DNA from: WTFY01 sp026713925
GTDB taxonomy: Bacteria; Pseudomonadota; Gammaproteobacteria; UBA4575
DNA length: 64,000 bases
Reading direction: 5' to 3'
NCBI GenBank assembly: GCA_963662355.1
Contig: OY759361.1
Location: 868,001-932,000 of the forward strand
A model generated the notes under the pieces. That model was not told the origin of the DNA and did no database searches. It was given only the letters and a program-made list of their open reading frames with translations. The first letter of the stretch is position 1; every line of letters starts with the position of its first letter. Of the stretch, positions 26,092 to 34,598 are shown piece after piece. Position numbers and translations under genes: made by a program.

Positions 26092-26367
26092 ATGTCCGAC
26101 ACGCTAGTACCTATTGCTTCCAGTTCATTAGTCAAGCATTCGCATGTCAATTTCCAACCTCCAGAACTTGAGCGGATCAGGGCATGCGTTTTTAAAAATA
26201 TCGGAGTCGTCGCGCGCGCCTTTTGTGAGTCAGAATTGTCAATGCTATGTGCTCTTCAGCAGGGAAAAGCGCAAATTGGAACAGTTGACAATTATGAAGG
26301 CAAATATTGTATTTTCATCGAGTATCAGGGTATTCAGGTACTCAAACCAGTGCACGCCATTCACTAG
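26092..26367 (+). CDS. Small protein of unknown function, Fur box upstream
   Basis: 91 residues from ATG 26092 (AGGAG lies about 11 bp upstream; a TTG-ATG pair at 26071 is an alternative). Soluble, with two cysteines (RACVF, AFCES) and a beta-rich end (IGTVDNYEGKYCIFIEYQGIQVL). No family was recognised. The strong Fur box just upstream suggests iron-starvation control and is the main hint to its role. Confidence 0.5.
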   Translation: MSDTLVPIASSSLVKHSHVNFQPPELERIRACVFKNIGVVARAFCESELSMLCALQQGKAQIGTVDNYEGKYCIFIEYQGIQVLKPVHAIH

Positions 26368-27009
26368 CAGCTAGGCGCGGCCTTGCCAGACAGGCGACGC
26401 AAGTGGTGGGAATTTTCCTGCCGTCAGCAGTATTGGATTTCTGCTCTTGCCTTGTCTGCTTCGAGGGTGTGCCTTCATGACTGATTTAGTTCATGACATG
26501 ACCGTTGGCCATCATCTGTCGGAACATGTTGGTGTTGCGGCTTCAACCGTTCCGTATTCCGGCTCGCGTGTCTGCACAGGGCTTTGAATTTCTCACCTTT
26601 CAAGGATGGCCGCATTGCAAGAAATAAATGTTGGAGTAAATATTTTGCTTTTAAGTGCCCCAAAATAGCCTGACCGATCACTTTGGAATTTGCCGTTTCG
26701 GGCACGCCCGCTCTTTTCCAGCCTCACTTGTGCAGGGCCTGGCCGGGTTCTACCAGGGGTCCCAAAAAGGTCATGAACGGATGGTTTGACGGGTGCCATT
26801 AATCAAGGGGACGCAAACCCATTTGGAGTGGACCCCGACAGCAAGGAAGACGATGTGACGGGTTCAATTCGAAAATGCTTGTTGTAGGTGCATTAATGCA
26901 TAGGAGCGGTGCGCTTAAATTAGCCAATGCTTGTCACCTGTTTCCGGTTGCGGGATAAAGTGCACTTATCCTGTTGATTCTAATTAATTTTTAAAGCGAT
27001 GGCTATCGA
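26368..27009. other. Upstream region of the urea operon, no gene seen
   Basis: About 640 bp. No supportable gene. The right part holds TGCA-type palindromes (TGCATTAATGCA near 26889, AAGTGCACTT near 26959) that could be NtrC half-sites for the promoter at 27010. Confidence 0.4.
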
Positions 27010-27025
27010 TGGCATGTTTAGTGCA
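27010..27025 (+). promoter_or_regulatory. sigma54-type promoter of urtA
   Basis: TGGCATGTTTAGTGCA: -24 element TGGCATG and -12 element GTGCA, with GG and GC exactly 12 bp apart as RpoN requires. It would start transcription near 27036, about 107 nt before the urtA ATG. Nitrogen-limited control of urea uptake by NtrC is well known in other bacteria. Confidence 0.6.
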
Positions 27026-27142
27026 TTACTTCTGTGCGACTGCACTTTCTGCGTGAGCCTGTTTCCGAGGCTTGCGTATCTCAGGATTGTGTTCAGTGTG
27101 ATTGAATATTTTTACAGGAATGAAAATTTCAGGAGTGAAAAA

Positions 27143-28432
27143 ATGAAGTTTAGAAATTGGAAAATACAAGCCATCCTGGTAGTTCTGGGGATGTTGCTGT
27201 TACCACAACTGGGTTATTCAGCCGACAAGATTAAAGTCGGTGTTCTGCACTCTCTTTCCGGGACCATGGCCATCAGTGAAACCACGCTCAAGGATACTGT
27301 ACTGATGATGGTTGATGAGCAAAACGAAGCAGGCGGGTTGCTTGGACGTGAACTGGAGGCGGTAGTAGTCGACCCGGCTTCAGACTGGCCGCTGTTCGCT
27401 GAAAAAATGCGCGAACTCATTGAGGTTCACAAAGTCGATGTAGTCTTCGGATGCTGGACATCCGTGTCACGCAAATCGGTACTGCCGGTAGTTGAAGAAC
27501 TGAATGGTTTACTTTTCTATCCGGTTCAGTACGAGGGCGAAGAGTCTTCCAAGAACGTTTTCTACACTGGAGCGGCACCCAATCAGCAGGCGATTCCGGC
27601 AGTTGATTACCTGATGAATGAAGTGGGTGCACAGCGATGGGTATTGGCAGGTACCGACTATGTGTACCCCCGTACCACCAACAAGATTCTGGAAGCTTAC
27701 CTCAAGCAAAAAGGTGTCGCGGATGAAGACATCATGATTAACTACACACCGTTTGGCCATTCTGACTGGCAAACCATCGTTTCGGATATCAAGGCATTTG
27801 GCTCGGCAGGAAAGAAAACAGCTGTCGTCTCTACGATTAATGGTGATGCCAATGTGCCCTTTTACAAGGAACTTGGAAACCAGGGGCTGTCTGCTGAGGA
27901 TATTCCGGTTGTGGCATTCTCCGTTGGTGAAGAAGAGTTATCCGGCATTGATACTGCACCTCTGGTCGGTCATCTGGCCGCATGGAATTACTTCATGAGT
28001 GCAGAGTCAGAAGAAAATGACAAGTTTATTGAAGCCTGGCATGCCTTTATCGAGGACGAAGATCGTGTGACCAATGATCCGATGGAAGCCACATACATCG
28101 GGTTCAAAATGTGGGCCGCAGCTGTGGAAAAAGCCGGTACAATTGAAGTCGATGCCGTACGGCCTGCCATATACGGAATTGAAGTGCCCAATCTCACCGG
28201 CGGTACAGCTGTCATGAACACCAACCATCATTTGTCCAAGCCGGTGTTAATCGGTGAAATCCAGGATGACGGGCAGTTTGAAATCGTTTGGTCTACCGAT
28301 GGAGAGGTGAAGGGCGATGCGTGGACTGACTGGTTGCCGGAAAGCAGCCTGATTGTGGCGAACTGGACCGACCCGATAAATTGCGGAAATTTCAACACTG
28401 AAACCAAGAAGTGCTCTGGGCAAAACTACTGA
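27143..28432 (+). CDS. urtA: Urea ABC transporter, substrate-binding protein
   Basis: 429 residues from ATG 27143, chosen because AGGAG lies 8 bp upstream and the signal peptide (QAILVVLGMLLLPQLGYSA) then begins the protein; an ATG at 26999 in the same frame has no signal. The mature part starts DKIKVGVLHSLSGTMAISE, the hallmark of UrtA/FmdD proteins, with VVFGCWTSVSRK and LFYPVQYEGEE lining the urea pocket in this family. Periplasmic. First gene of the 11-kb urea unit; a hairpin after it probably keeps its mRNA level higher than that of urtB. Confidence 0.95.
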   Translation: MKFRNWKIQAILVVLGMLLLPQLGYSADKIKVGVLHSLSGTMAISETTLKDTVLMMVDEQNEAGGLLGRELEAVVVDPASDWPLFAEKMRELIEVHKVDVVFGCWTSVSRKSVLPVVEELNGLLFYPVQYEGEESSKNVFYTGAAPNQQAIPAVDYLMNEVGAQRWVLAGTDYVYPRTTNKILEAYLKQKGVADEDIMINYTPFGHSDWQTIVSDIKAFGSAGKKTAVVSTINGDANVPFYKELGNQGLSAEDIPVVAFSVGEEELSGIDTAPLVGHLAAWNYFMSAESEENDKFIEAWHAFIEDEDRVTNDPMEATYIGFKMWAAAVEKAGTIEVDAVRPAIYGIEVPNLTGGTAVMNTNHHLSKPVLIGEIQDDGQFEIVWSTDGEVKGDAWTDWLPESSLIVANWTDPINCGNFNTETKKCSGQNY

Positions 28433-28480
28433 ACGGCTAACGGCTAGCGGGCACTACGTTCAGTATGCATCGGTAGGAAC

Positions 28481-28527
28481 GACTGGCCATCCTGAATCTC
28501 CAGGGTGGTCAGTCTTCTACATTTTTT
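28481..28527 (+). terminator. Hairpin between urtA and urtB
   Basis: GACTGGCCATCCTG and CAGGGTGGTCAGTC form a 14-bp stem (two G-U pairs) around a 6-nt loop, followed by TTCTACATTTTTT. It resembles a leaky terminator, which is common after the binding-protein gene of ABC operons. Confidence 0.65.
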
Positions 28528-28541
28528 GAAACATCTCATCC

Positions 28542-30182
28542 ATGAAACGCTTACTTTTCCTGGCCTTTTTCAGCTTAGTGTTCTTGAGCGGCCTGGATGC
28601 AGCGGACCACACAAACTCTGACAGCCTAATACAAAGCAGCTTCAGGCTGCTTTCCTCAAAAAGTTTTGCTGATAAAGCAACTGCCATCAATAGTATTGCA
28701 GAGTCGGGAAGTTCGCATGCAGTACTGGTATTAAGCAGTATCCTTGAGGGCGATCTTTATTATCACAAGAAAAATAAAAATATGGTTTTGGTGACGGAAA
28801 CAACACCCAGGCATTACGAAATCACTGATCCACTGACTGAAGAACTGGTCAGCACAAAGAGCAAAAAGGAACTGAGAAAGAAGTACAAAAAAGTTGGCAT
28901 CAATAACAAGTTAAGGGGGCTGTTAAATGAAAAGCTGGCAGCACTGACGATCTACAGCAAGGATAAAAGCACACGCCTGCGTTCGACACGTAAACTTCTT
29001 AAGAATCTGAACCCATCCACTGTAGAACTGTTGCGCGATGCCGCCCCCCGGGAGACGGATCCGCAAGTCAAGGAGTTGATGCAGGTCTGTATTGCGGTGT
29101 CTGACGCCAGGTCAAAGGACCCGGAGATACAGCTGGGCGCAATAAACGAATTGGCCGGGTCACTGTATCCCGAAGTCCGGGTTCTGCTGGAAGAGCTGAA
29201 AACAGTGTATACAGACAGTGTAGCTGCGGACCCCAGGTTGTTGCCGGCTGTTGACTCTGCATTGCGGGCGACCAGTCTGAAAGTCAGTTTTTACAAGCAG
29301 GTTGAAAATATATTCTTTGGCTTGAGCCTGGGCTCGGTATTGTTGCTGGCTGCAGTCGGGCTGGCGATTACATTTGGTGTAATGGGAGTCATTAACATGG
29401 CGCACGGTGAAATGCTGATGCTGGGCGCCTATACGACATTCGTTGTGCAGCAACTCATGCCGAATTCAATTGAATACTCGCTGTTTGTTGCGATACCGGC
29501 AGCATTCATCGTGACGGGCTTGGCCGGAATTGCAATCGAACGCGGCATCATCCGGTATTTGTATGGCCGTCCTCTTGAGACATTGCTTGCCACGTTCGGG
29601 CTGAGTCTTGTTTTGCAGCAGCTTGTGCGATCCATATTCTCGCCCCTTAACCGCTCGGTAATCACTCCACAATGGATGAGCGGATCTTTAGAATTCAACC
29701 CGGCCTTATCGCTCACCTACAACAGGATGTACATTGTCGTATTTGCGTTGATGGTGTTGTTTGGCCTGCTGTGGTTGCTGAAAAAGACTTCATTCGGTCT
29801 GCAGATGCGTGCTGTGACCCAAAACCGGAACATGGCCAAAGCGATGGGTATACGTACCGGCTGGGTGGATGCGCTGACATTTGGACTGGGTTCGGGTATC
29901 GCCGGTATTGGGGGGGTGGCGTTAAGCCAGCTCACCAATGTAGGGCCAAACCTTGGTCAGGCCTATATCGTGGATTCATTCATGGTTGTAGTGTTTGGCG
30001 GTGTTGGAAATTTATGGGGCACGTTCTTTGGAGCAATGATCCTGGGGATTACCAACAAGTTCATGGAGCCCGTAACGGGGGCGGTGTTTGCAAAAATACT
30101 TGTTTTGATATTCATCATTTTGTTCATACAGAGATATCCCCGGGGCATGTTCGCACTCAAGGGTCGTGCGGCTGAGAGTTGA
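28542..30182 (+). CDS. urtB: Urea ABC transporter, permease UrtB
   Basis: 546 residues. A signal-like N-terminus and a soluble region of about 230 residues (helical, HEAT-like, e.g. ALLELLRD-type repeats such as STVELLRDAAPRETDPQV) precede the LivH-type membrane part (GLSLGSVLLLAAVGLAITFG, VINMAHGEMLMLGAY, GGVGNLWGTFFGAMILG). This long form is usual for UrtB in proteobacteria. Its stop overlaps the urtC start (TGATG). Confidence 0.95.
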   Translation: MKRLLFLAFFSLVFLSGLDAADHTNSDSLIQSSFRLLSSKSFADKATAINSIAESGSSHAVLVLSSILEGDLYYHKKNKNMVLVTETTPRHYEITDPLTEELVSTKSKKELRKKYKKVGINNKLRGLLNEKLAALTIYSKDKSTRLRSTRKLLKNLNPSTVELLRDAAPRETDPQVKELMQVCIAVSDARSKDPEIQLGAINELAGSLYPEVRVLLEELKTVYTDSVAADPRLLPAVDSALRATSLKVSFYKQVENIFFGLSLGSVLLLAAVGLAITFGVMGVINMAHGEMLMLGAYTTFVVQQLMPNSIEYSLFVAIPAAFIVTGLAGIAIERGIIRYLYGRPLETLLATFGLSLVLQQLVRSIFSPLNRSVITPQWMSGSLEFNPALSLTYNRMYIVVFALMVLFGLLWLLKKTSFGLQMRAVTQNRNMAKAMGIRTGWVDALTFGLGSGIAGIGGVALSQLTNVGPNLGQAYIVDSFMVVVFGGVGNLWGTFFGAMILGITNKFMEPVTGAVFAKILVLIFIILFIQRYPRGMFALKGRAAES

Positions 30183-31330
30183 TGTTGAAATATAAGCCTT
30201 TCATTTTCAGGTTGCTGGAAACTGACAAGGGCAGCAAGTATTTCATCGCCATACTGCTGGCACTGATGGTGCTGGTGCCGGTGTGCAATCTGGCTGTCCC
30301 TGAATCCTCTGCGTTTCACATGCCGGTCTATGGTGTCACGTTGATCGGGAAATACCTGACGTACGCCCTGTTGGCCATTTCCCTGGACCTGGTATGGGGG
30401 TATCTGGGCATTTTGAGTCTGGGCCATGGCGCGTTCTTTGGCTTGGGCGGCTATGCAATGGGGATGTATCTGATGAGGCAGATAGGAGACCGGGGCGTGT
30501 ACGGTCATCCTGTGCTGCCGGATTTTATGGTCTTTCTCGACTACAAGGAATTACCATGGTTCTGGCACGGTTTTGATCAGTTCTGGTTTGCGGCACTGAT
30601 GGTGGTGCTGGTGCCCGGCCTATTAGCCTTTGTATTCGGGTGGCTGGCATTTCGTTCGCGGGTCACCGGCGTATATCTTTCGATCATTACCCAGGCGCTG
30701 ACCTATGCACTGATGCTGGCATTTTTTCGAAACAACTTTGGATTTGGGGGCAATAACGGGTTGACAGACTTCAAGGATATTCTGGGTTTTGACCTGCGCT
30801 CGGACGGGACCCGGATTGCCCTGTTTGTATGTTCGGCACTGGCAGTCATGCTGGGATACTTTGCCTGCCGGTTCATCGTGCAGTCGCGCCTGGGCAGCCT
30901 GGTCATGGCGATCCGGGATTCGGAAGGCCGGGTTCGAGCCCTGGGGTATCGCGATGAATACTACAAGTTGTTTGTTTTTGTTGTGGCAGCCATGCTGGCA
31001 GGGGTCGCAGGCGCATTGTACGTGCCTCAAGTGGGCATAATTAACCCTGGTGAGTTCTCCCCGATCAACTCAATTGAAATGGTGATCTGGGTGGCCATGG
31101 GCGGGCGCGGAACCCTTTACGGCGCAGCGCTTGGAGCGGTGGTGGTGAATTTCGCCAAAACCTATTTTACCGCCGTGGCACCGGAGGTCTGGTTGTTTAT
31201 TCTGGGAGGGTTGTTTGTCGGGGTCACGCTGTTTTTGCCACGTGGCATCGTGGGTGCAATACAGAAAATCCGGGGGATGCTCGGGACATCCCGCAACACT
31301 GGATTACCCGGAATGGCGGCAAAAAAATGA
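30182..31330 (+). CDS. urtC: Urea ABC transporter, permease UrtC
   Basis: 382-residue LivM-type inner-membrane permease. Landmarks: LLAISLDLVWGYLGILSLGHG, FFGLGGYAMGMYLM, the EAA-like region MAIRDSEGRVRALGY and VWVAMGGRGTLYGAALGA-type loops. ATG at 30182 overlaps the urtB stop, so translation is coupled. Partner of UrtB in the membrane channel. Confidence 0.95.
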   Translation: MLKYKPFIFRLLETDKGSKYFIAILLALMVLVPVCNLAVPESSAFHMPVYGVTLIGKYLTYALLAISLDLVWGYLGILSLGHGAFFGLGGYAMGMYLMRQIGDRGVYGHPVLPDFMVFLDYKELPWFWHGFDQFWFAALMVVLVPGLLAFVFGWLAFRSRVTGVYLSIITQALTYALMLAFFRNNFGFGGNNGLTDFKDILGFDLRSDGTRIALFVCSALAVMLGYFACRFIVQSRLGSLVMAIRDSEGRVRALGYRDEYYKLFVFVVAAMLAGVAGALYVPQVGIINPGEFSPINSIEMVIWVAMGGRGTLYGAALGAVVVNFAKTYFTAVAPEVWLFILGGLFVGVTLFLPRGIVGAIQKIRGMLGTSRNTGLPGMAAKK

Positions 31331-32109
31331 GCAACCCGAATGTAACCGAGTATCCTGCCATACATGTTCCGGACAAGAGCATCCTGTATCTGGATGGTGT
31401 GTCTGTCAGTTTTGATGGATTCAAGGCCATCAACAATTTGAGCCTGTACATCAATAAAAATGAACTGCGTTGTATCATTGGCCCGAACGGTGCAGGCAAA
31501 ACTACGATGATGGATATCATCACAGGTAAAACCCGTCCTGATGAAGGGCGTGTCATCTTTGGTGACATGACAGATTTGACATCCATCAGTGAGGCAGAAA
31601 TTGCAAACCTTGGTATCGGCCGCAAGTTTCAAAAGCCTACTGTGTTTGAAAATCATACAGTGTATGACAACCTGAAACTGGCCCTGGAAGGCCACCGCAA
31701 AGTGTTTGAGAACCTGTTTTTCAGGCTGTCTGGCCAAGACGATGAAAGGATAAATAATGTTCTGGAAACCATTGCTTTGCAGGAGTATGTGCGTCGCGAT
31801 GCGGGCGAGCTGTCTCACGGCCAAAAGCAGTGGCTGGAGATCGGCATGCTGCTTGTACAGAACCCGAAGCTTTTGCTGGTAGATGAGCCTGTGGCAGGCA
31901 TGACCCGTCAGGAAACGGAGCATACTTCCGAGTTGTTGACCAGACTTGCTGAAAGACATTCTGTTGTGGTGGTTGAACATGATATGGAATTTGTCCGTTC
32001 TCTGGCGACCCGTGTGACTGTCCTGCACCAGGGAAGCGTGCTGGCGGAAGGCTCGATGGAAAGTATTCAGAGCAATCCAAAGGTCGTTGAGGTTTATCTG
32101 GGTGAATAG
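31327..32109 (+). CDS. urtD: Urea ABC transporter, ATP-binding protein UrtD
   Basis: 260-residue LivG-type ATPase: Walker A GPNGAGKTT, signature LSHGQKQWLEIGM (the UrtD variant), Walker B LLLVDEPVAGM and switch His in VVVEHDMEFV. The segment GRKFQKPTVFENHTVYDNL is typical of UrtD. It overlaps the urtC stop by 4 bp. Confidence 0.96.
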   Translation: MSNPNVTEYPAIHVPDKSILYLDGVSVSFDGFKAINNLSLYINKNELRCIIGPNGAGKTTMMDIITGKTRPDEGRVIFGDMTDLTSISEAEIANLGIGRKFQKPTVFENHTVYDNLKLALEGHRKVFENLFFRLSGQDDERINNVLETIALQEYVRRDAGELSHGQKQWLEIGMLLVQNPKLLLVDEPVAGMTRQETEHTSELLTRLAERHSVVVVEHDMEFVRSLATRVTVLHQGSVLAEGSMESIQSNPKVVEVYLGE

Positions 32110-32120
32110 CTGCAGATGCC

Positions 32121-32813
32121 ATGAAGATCCGTGATCTTGATCATTTCTACGGTGAAAGTCATACTCTCTGGGGGATTGACCTCGAGGTGGAGAAGGGTGC
32201 CTGTATGTGCCTGATGGGTCGAAACGGGGTAGGCAAGACCACGTTGCTCAAGTGCATCATGGGTCTGGAGAAAATAAGAAACGGTGAAATACATTTCAAT
32301 GGCATCGAGTTTTCATCAAGGGCTGCCGAGTTGCGTGCAAGACACAAGATTGGCTATGTACCTCAGGGGAGAGAGATATTTTCCCAGCTCACAGTGGAGG
32401 AGAACCTGCAGACAGGCCTGAGCGCGCGTGCGGACAGGATAAAAACCCTGCCGCCCCTGATTTTTGAACTGTTCCCTGTTTTGAAGAAAATGTTGAGTCG
32501 TAAGGGGGGAGATCTGTCAGGAGGGCAACAGCAGCAACTTGCGTTGGGCAGGGCACTTGCGATTGAGCCTGAGTTGCTGATTCTTGATGAACCGACAGAA
32601 GGTATTCAACCCAACATCGTGTCTGAGATAGGCGATATTATAAACAGGCTTAACAAGGATCTGGGCCTGACCGTTTTACTGGTTGAACAAAAATTGCCGT
32701 TTGCCAGGAAAGTGGCAAGCGATTTCAGCATTATGGAAAAAGGAACTGTGGTAGCGACGGGAGAAATGAGTAAACTGAATGAGGATCTCATTGATCGATA
32801 TTTGAAAGTGTAA
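32121..32813 (+). CDS. urtE: Urea ABC transporter, ATP-binding protein UrtE
   Basis: 230-residue LivF-type ATPase: Walker A GRNGVGKTT, GYVPQGREIFSQLTVEENL, signature LSGGQQQQLALGRAL and Walker B LLILDEPTEGIQPNIV. Together with UrtD it powers urea import. It follows urtD by 11 bp. Confidence 0.96.
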   Translation: MKIRDLDHFYGESHTLWGIDLEVEKGACMCLMGRNGVGKTTLLKCIMGLEKIRNGEIHFNGIEFSSRAAELRARHKIGYVPQGREIFSQLTVEENLQTGLSARADRIKTLPPLIFELFPVLKKMLSRKGGDLSGGQQQQLALGRALAIEPELLILDEPTEGIQPNIVSEIGDIINRLNKDLGLTVLLVEQKLPFARKVASDFSIMEKGTVVATGEMSKLNEDLIDRYLKV

Positions 32814-32836
32814 ACATACCGGGAGCGCAGAAAGTC

Positions 32837-33052
32837 ATGCAAATTAAATCATTGCTCGTACACATATTTTGGGTCCTTGTGTTATTGCCGGGTTCGGCAA
32901 TGTCACACCCGGGACACGGCCAAGGGATGTCGGGGTTTTTACATCAGATGTATGACCACCAGTATTATTTCCTGGGGTTGTTTGTGCTTGCAGTCCTGAT
33001 TTCAGGGCTGGGAATTGCCGGCTGGATCTTCCAGAAAGCATCAAGACGGTAA
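32837..33052 (+). CDS. Small His-rich membrane protein in the urea operon
   Basis: 71 residues: signal-like helix (LLVHIFWVLVLLPGSAMS), then SHPGHGQGMSGFLHQMYDHQYY, then a second helix (FLGLFVLAVLISGLGIAGWIF) and a basic end. The HPGHG segment recalls the start of HupE/UreJ nickel permeases, but the rest of that family (about 190 residues) is missing and the gene is not cut. It abuts ureD directly (stop TAA, then ATG). The histidines facing the periplasm suggest a nickel role; this is inference from position and composition. Confidence 0.7.
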   Translation: MQIKSLLVHIFWVLVLLPGSAMSHPGHGQGMSGFLHQMYDHQYYFLGLFVLAVLISGLGIAGWIFQKASRR

Positions 33053-33910
33053 ATGGCTGCCGCCGCAGAAACCTGTTACGGGTACGACCCGGGCTGGGCC
33101 GCATGCCTGCAGTTCGGCCTGACACTGAAAAATGACAGGACAGTCGTCAGCAGGCTTCACCATGAAGGGCCGCTGGTGCTGCAGCGTCCGTTTTATCCGG
33201 AACCGGACGGCACCTGCCATGTATATGTACTGCACCCGCCTGGAGGCGTCGTGGGGGGTGACTCGCTGGATGTTGCGGTGACGTGTGATGCCGGGGCCTC
33301 GGCATTGATCACGACCCCCGCAGCAAACAAGTTCTACCGGTCGAACGGTTTGACTGCAACCCAAGATCACGTATTCACGGTGCAGGAGGGGGCCTGCCTG
33401 GAATGGCTGCCGCAGGAAACCATATTGTTCGATGGCGCAAGAGTGCATTCCGGTACAAAAGTACACCTTGGGGACCGGGCCAGTTATCTTGGCTGGGAGA
33501 TCGTGAGTTTCGGACGCCCGGCATGCGAAGAGATATTTGACACGGGCAGGTTCAAGCAAAGCCTTGAGATCTGGAGTGGGGCGGAACCCTTGTTTATCGA
33601 CCGAATCATCCTGCAAGACTGTGCGGAGGTATTGAATGCAGCATGGGGTCTTCGCAAAATGCCGGTCATGGGCCTGATGGTAGTTTCAAACAGGGATGTG
33701 GATATACTGGAGGCGGCACAGGGCCGGATACGGAATATGATCGAAGATACAAGCTGTTCAAGTGTCAGCGTAACGGGTTGTGTACTGGTATGCCGCTGCC
33801 TGGGGAGCAGTTCAATGGCCATACGGGATCAGTTTATCGAGATCTGGAAAGCGATTCGGCCGGTCACACTTGGAAAAGAGTCATGCGAACCCAGAATCTG
33901 GGCAACCTGA
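33053..33910 (+). CDS. ureD: Urease accessory protein UreD
   Basis: 285 residues, start immediately after the previous stop. Family marks: GPLVLQRPFYPEPDGTCHVY, LHPPGGVVGGDSL, TTPAANKFYRS and LEWLPQETILFDGA. UreD (UreH) forms the UreDFG complex that delivers nickel to the apo-urease. First gene of ureDABCEFG. Confidence 0.95.
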   Translation: MAAAAETCYGYDPGWAACLQFGLTLKNDRTVVSRLHHEGPLVLQRPFYPEPDGTCHVYVLHPPGGVVGGDSLDVAVTCDAGASALITTPAANKFYRSNGLTATQDHVFTVQEGACLEWLPQETILFDGARVHSGTKVHLGDRASYLGWEIVSFGRPACEEIFDTGRFKQSLEIWSGAEPLFIDRIILQDCAEVLNAAWGLRKMPVMGLMVVSNRDVDILEAAQGRIRNMIEDTSCSSVSVTGCVLVCRCLGSSSMAIRDQFIEIWKAIRPVTLGKESCEPRIWAT

Positions 33911-33931
33911 GAGAACAGCGAAGGAGCCAAT

Positions 33932-34234
33932 ATGGAGCTTTCACCGCGTGAGAAAGACAAGCTTCTGATATTTACGGCAGGCCTGGTGGCTGAAAGAAGG
34001 AAGGCAAAAGGCATCAGGCTGAACTATCCTGAAGCCATTGCGTACATTTCATCGGCGATACTGGAGGCTGCACGCGAGGGGAAGACCGTTGCAGAATGCA
34101 TGGCATACGGGCGGACCCTGCTGACGACAGAAGATGTGATGGAGGGCATTGCCGAGATGGTGCATGAAGTGCAGGTCGAGGCCACATTTCCGGATGGCAC
34201 CAAACTTGTCACTGTGCATAACCCGATTAACTGA
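33932..34234 (+). CDS. ureA: Urease gamma subunit
   Basis: 100 residues, normal for a stand-alone gamma subunit: MELSPREKDKLLIFTAGLVA, RRKAKGIRLNYPEAIAYI, VEATFPDGTKLVTVHNPI. A GAAGGAG ribosome site precedes it. Structural part of the (alpha-beta-gamma)3 cytoplasmic urease. Confidence 0.97.
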   Translation: MELSPREKDKLLIFTAGLVAERRKAKGIRLNYPEAIAYISSAILEAAREGKTVAECMAYGRTLLTTEDVMEGIAEMVHEVQVEATFPDGTKLVTVHNPIN

Positions 34235-34260
34235 AAACCGGAACACACGAGGTACCAGCC

Positions 34261-34596
34261 ATGAAACCGGGTGAACTGATTGCTGAAGAAGGCGAGTTGG
34301 AAATCAATGCAGGACGGGCCACGTGCACAGTAACTGTTGCCAACACGGGGGATCGTCCCGTTCAGGTCGGTTCGCATTACCATTTTTACGAGACCAATAC
34401 TGCACTGGAATTTGACCGCGAAGCATCCCGGGGCAAGCGGCTTGATATCCCTGCAGGGACTGCCGTGCGGTTTGAGCCGGGGCAAAGCCGGACAGTCACC
34501 CTGGTGGATCTGGACGGGGAAAGAACAGTTTACGGATTCAATGCAAAAGTGATGGGGCCACTTGATTCGCCCCCAGGGTCTGGAGCGAAAAAGTAA
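34261..34596 (+). CDS. ureB: Urease beta subunit
   Basis: 111 residues: MKPGELI, NTGDRPVQVGSHYHFYETN, LDIPAGTAVRFEPGQSRTVT. Typical beta subunit not fused to gamma. It lies 26 bp after ureA and 2 bp before ureC. Confidence 0.97.
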   Translation: MKPGELIAEEGELEINAGRATCTVTVANTGDRPVQVGSHYHFYETNTALEFDREASRGKRLDIPAGTAVRFEPGQSRTVTLVDLDGERTVYGFNAKVMGPLDSPPGSGAKK

Positions 34597-34598
34597 CC

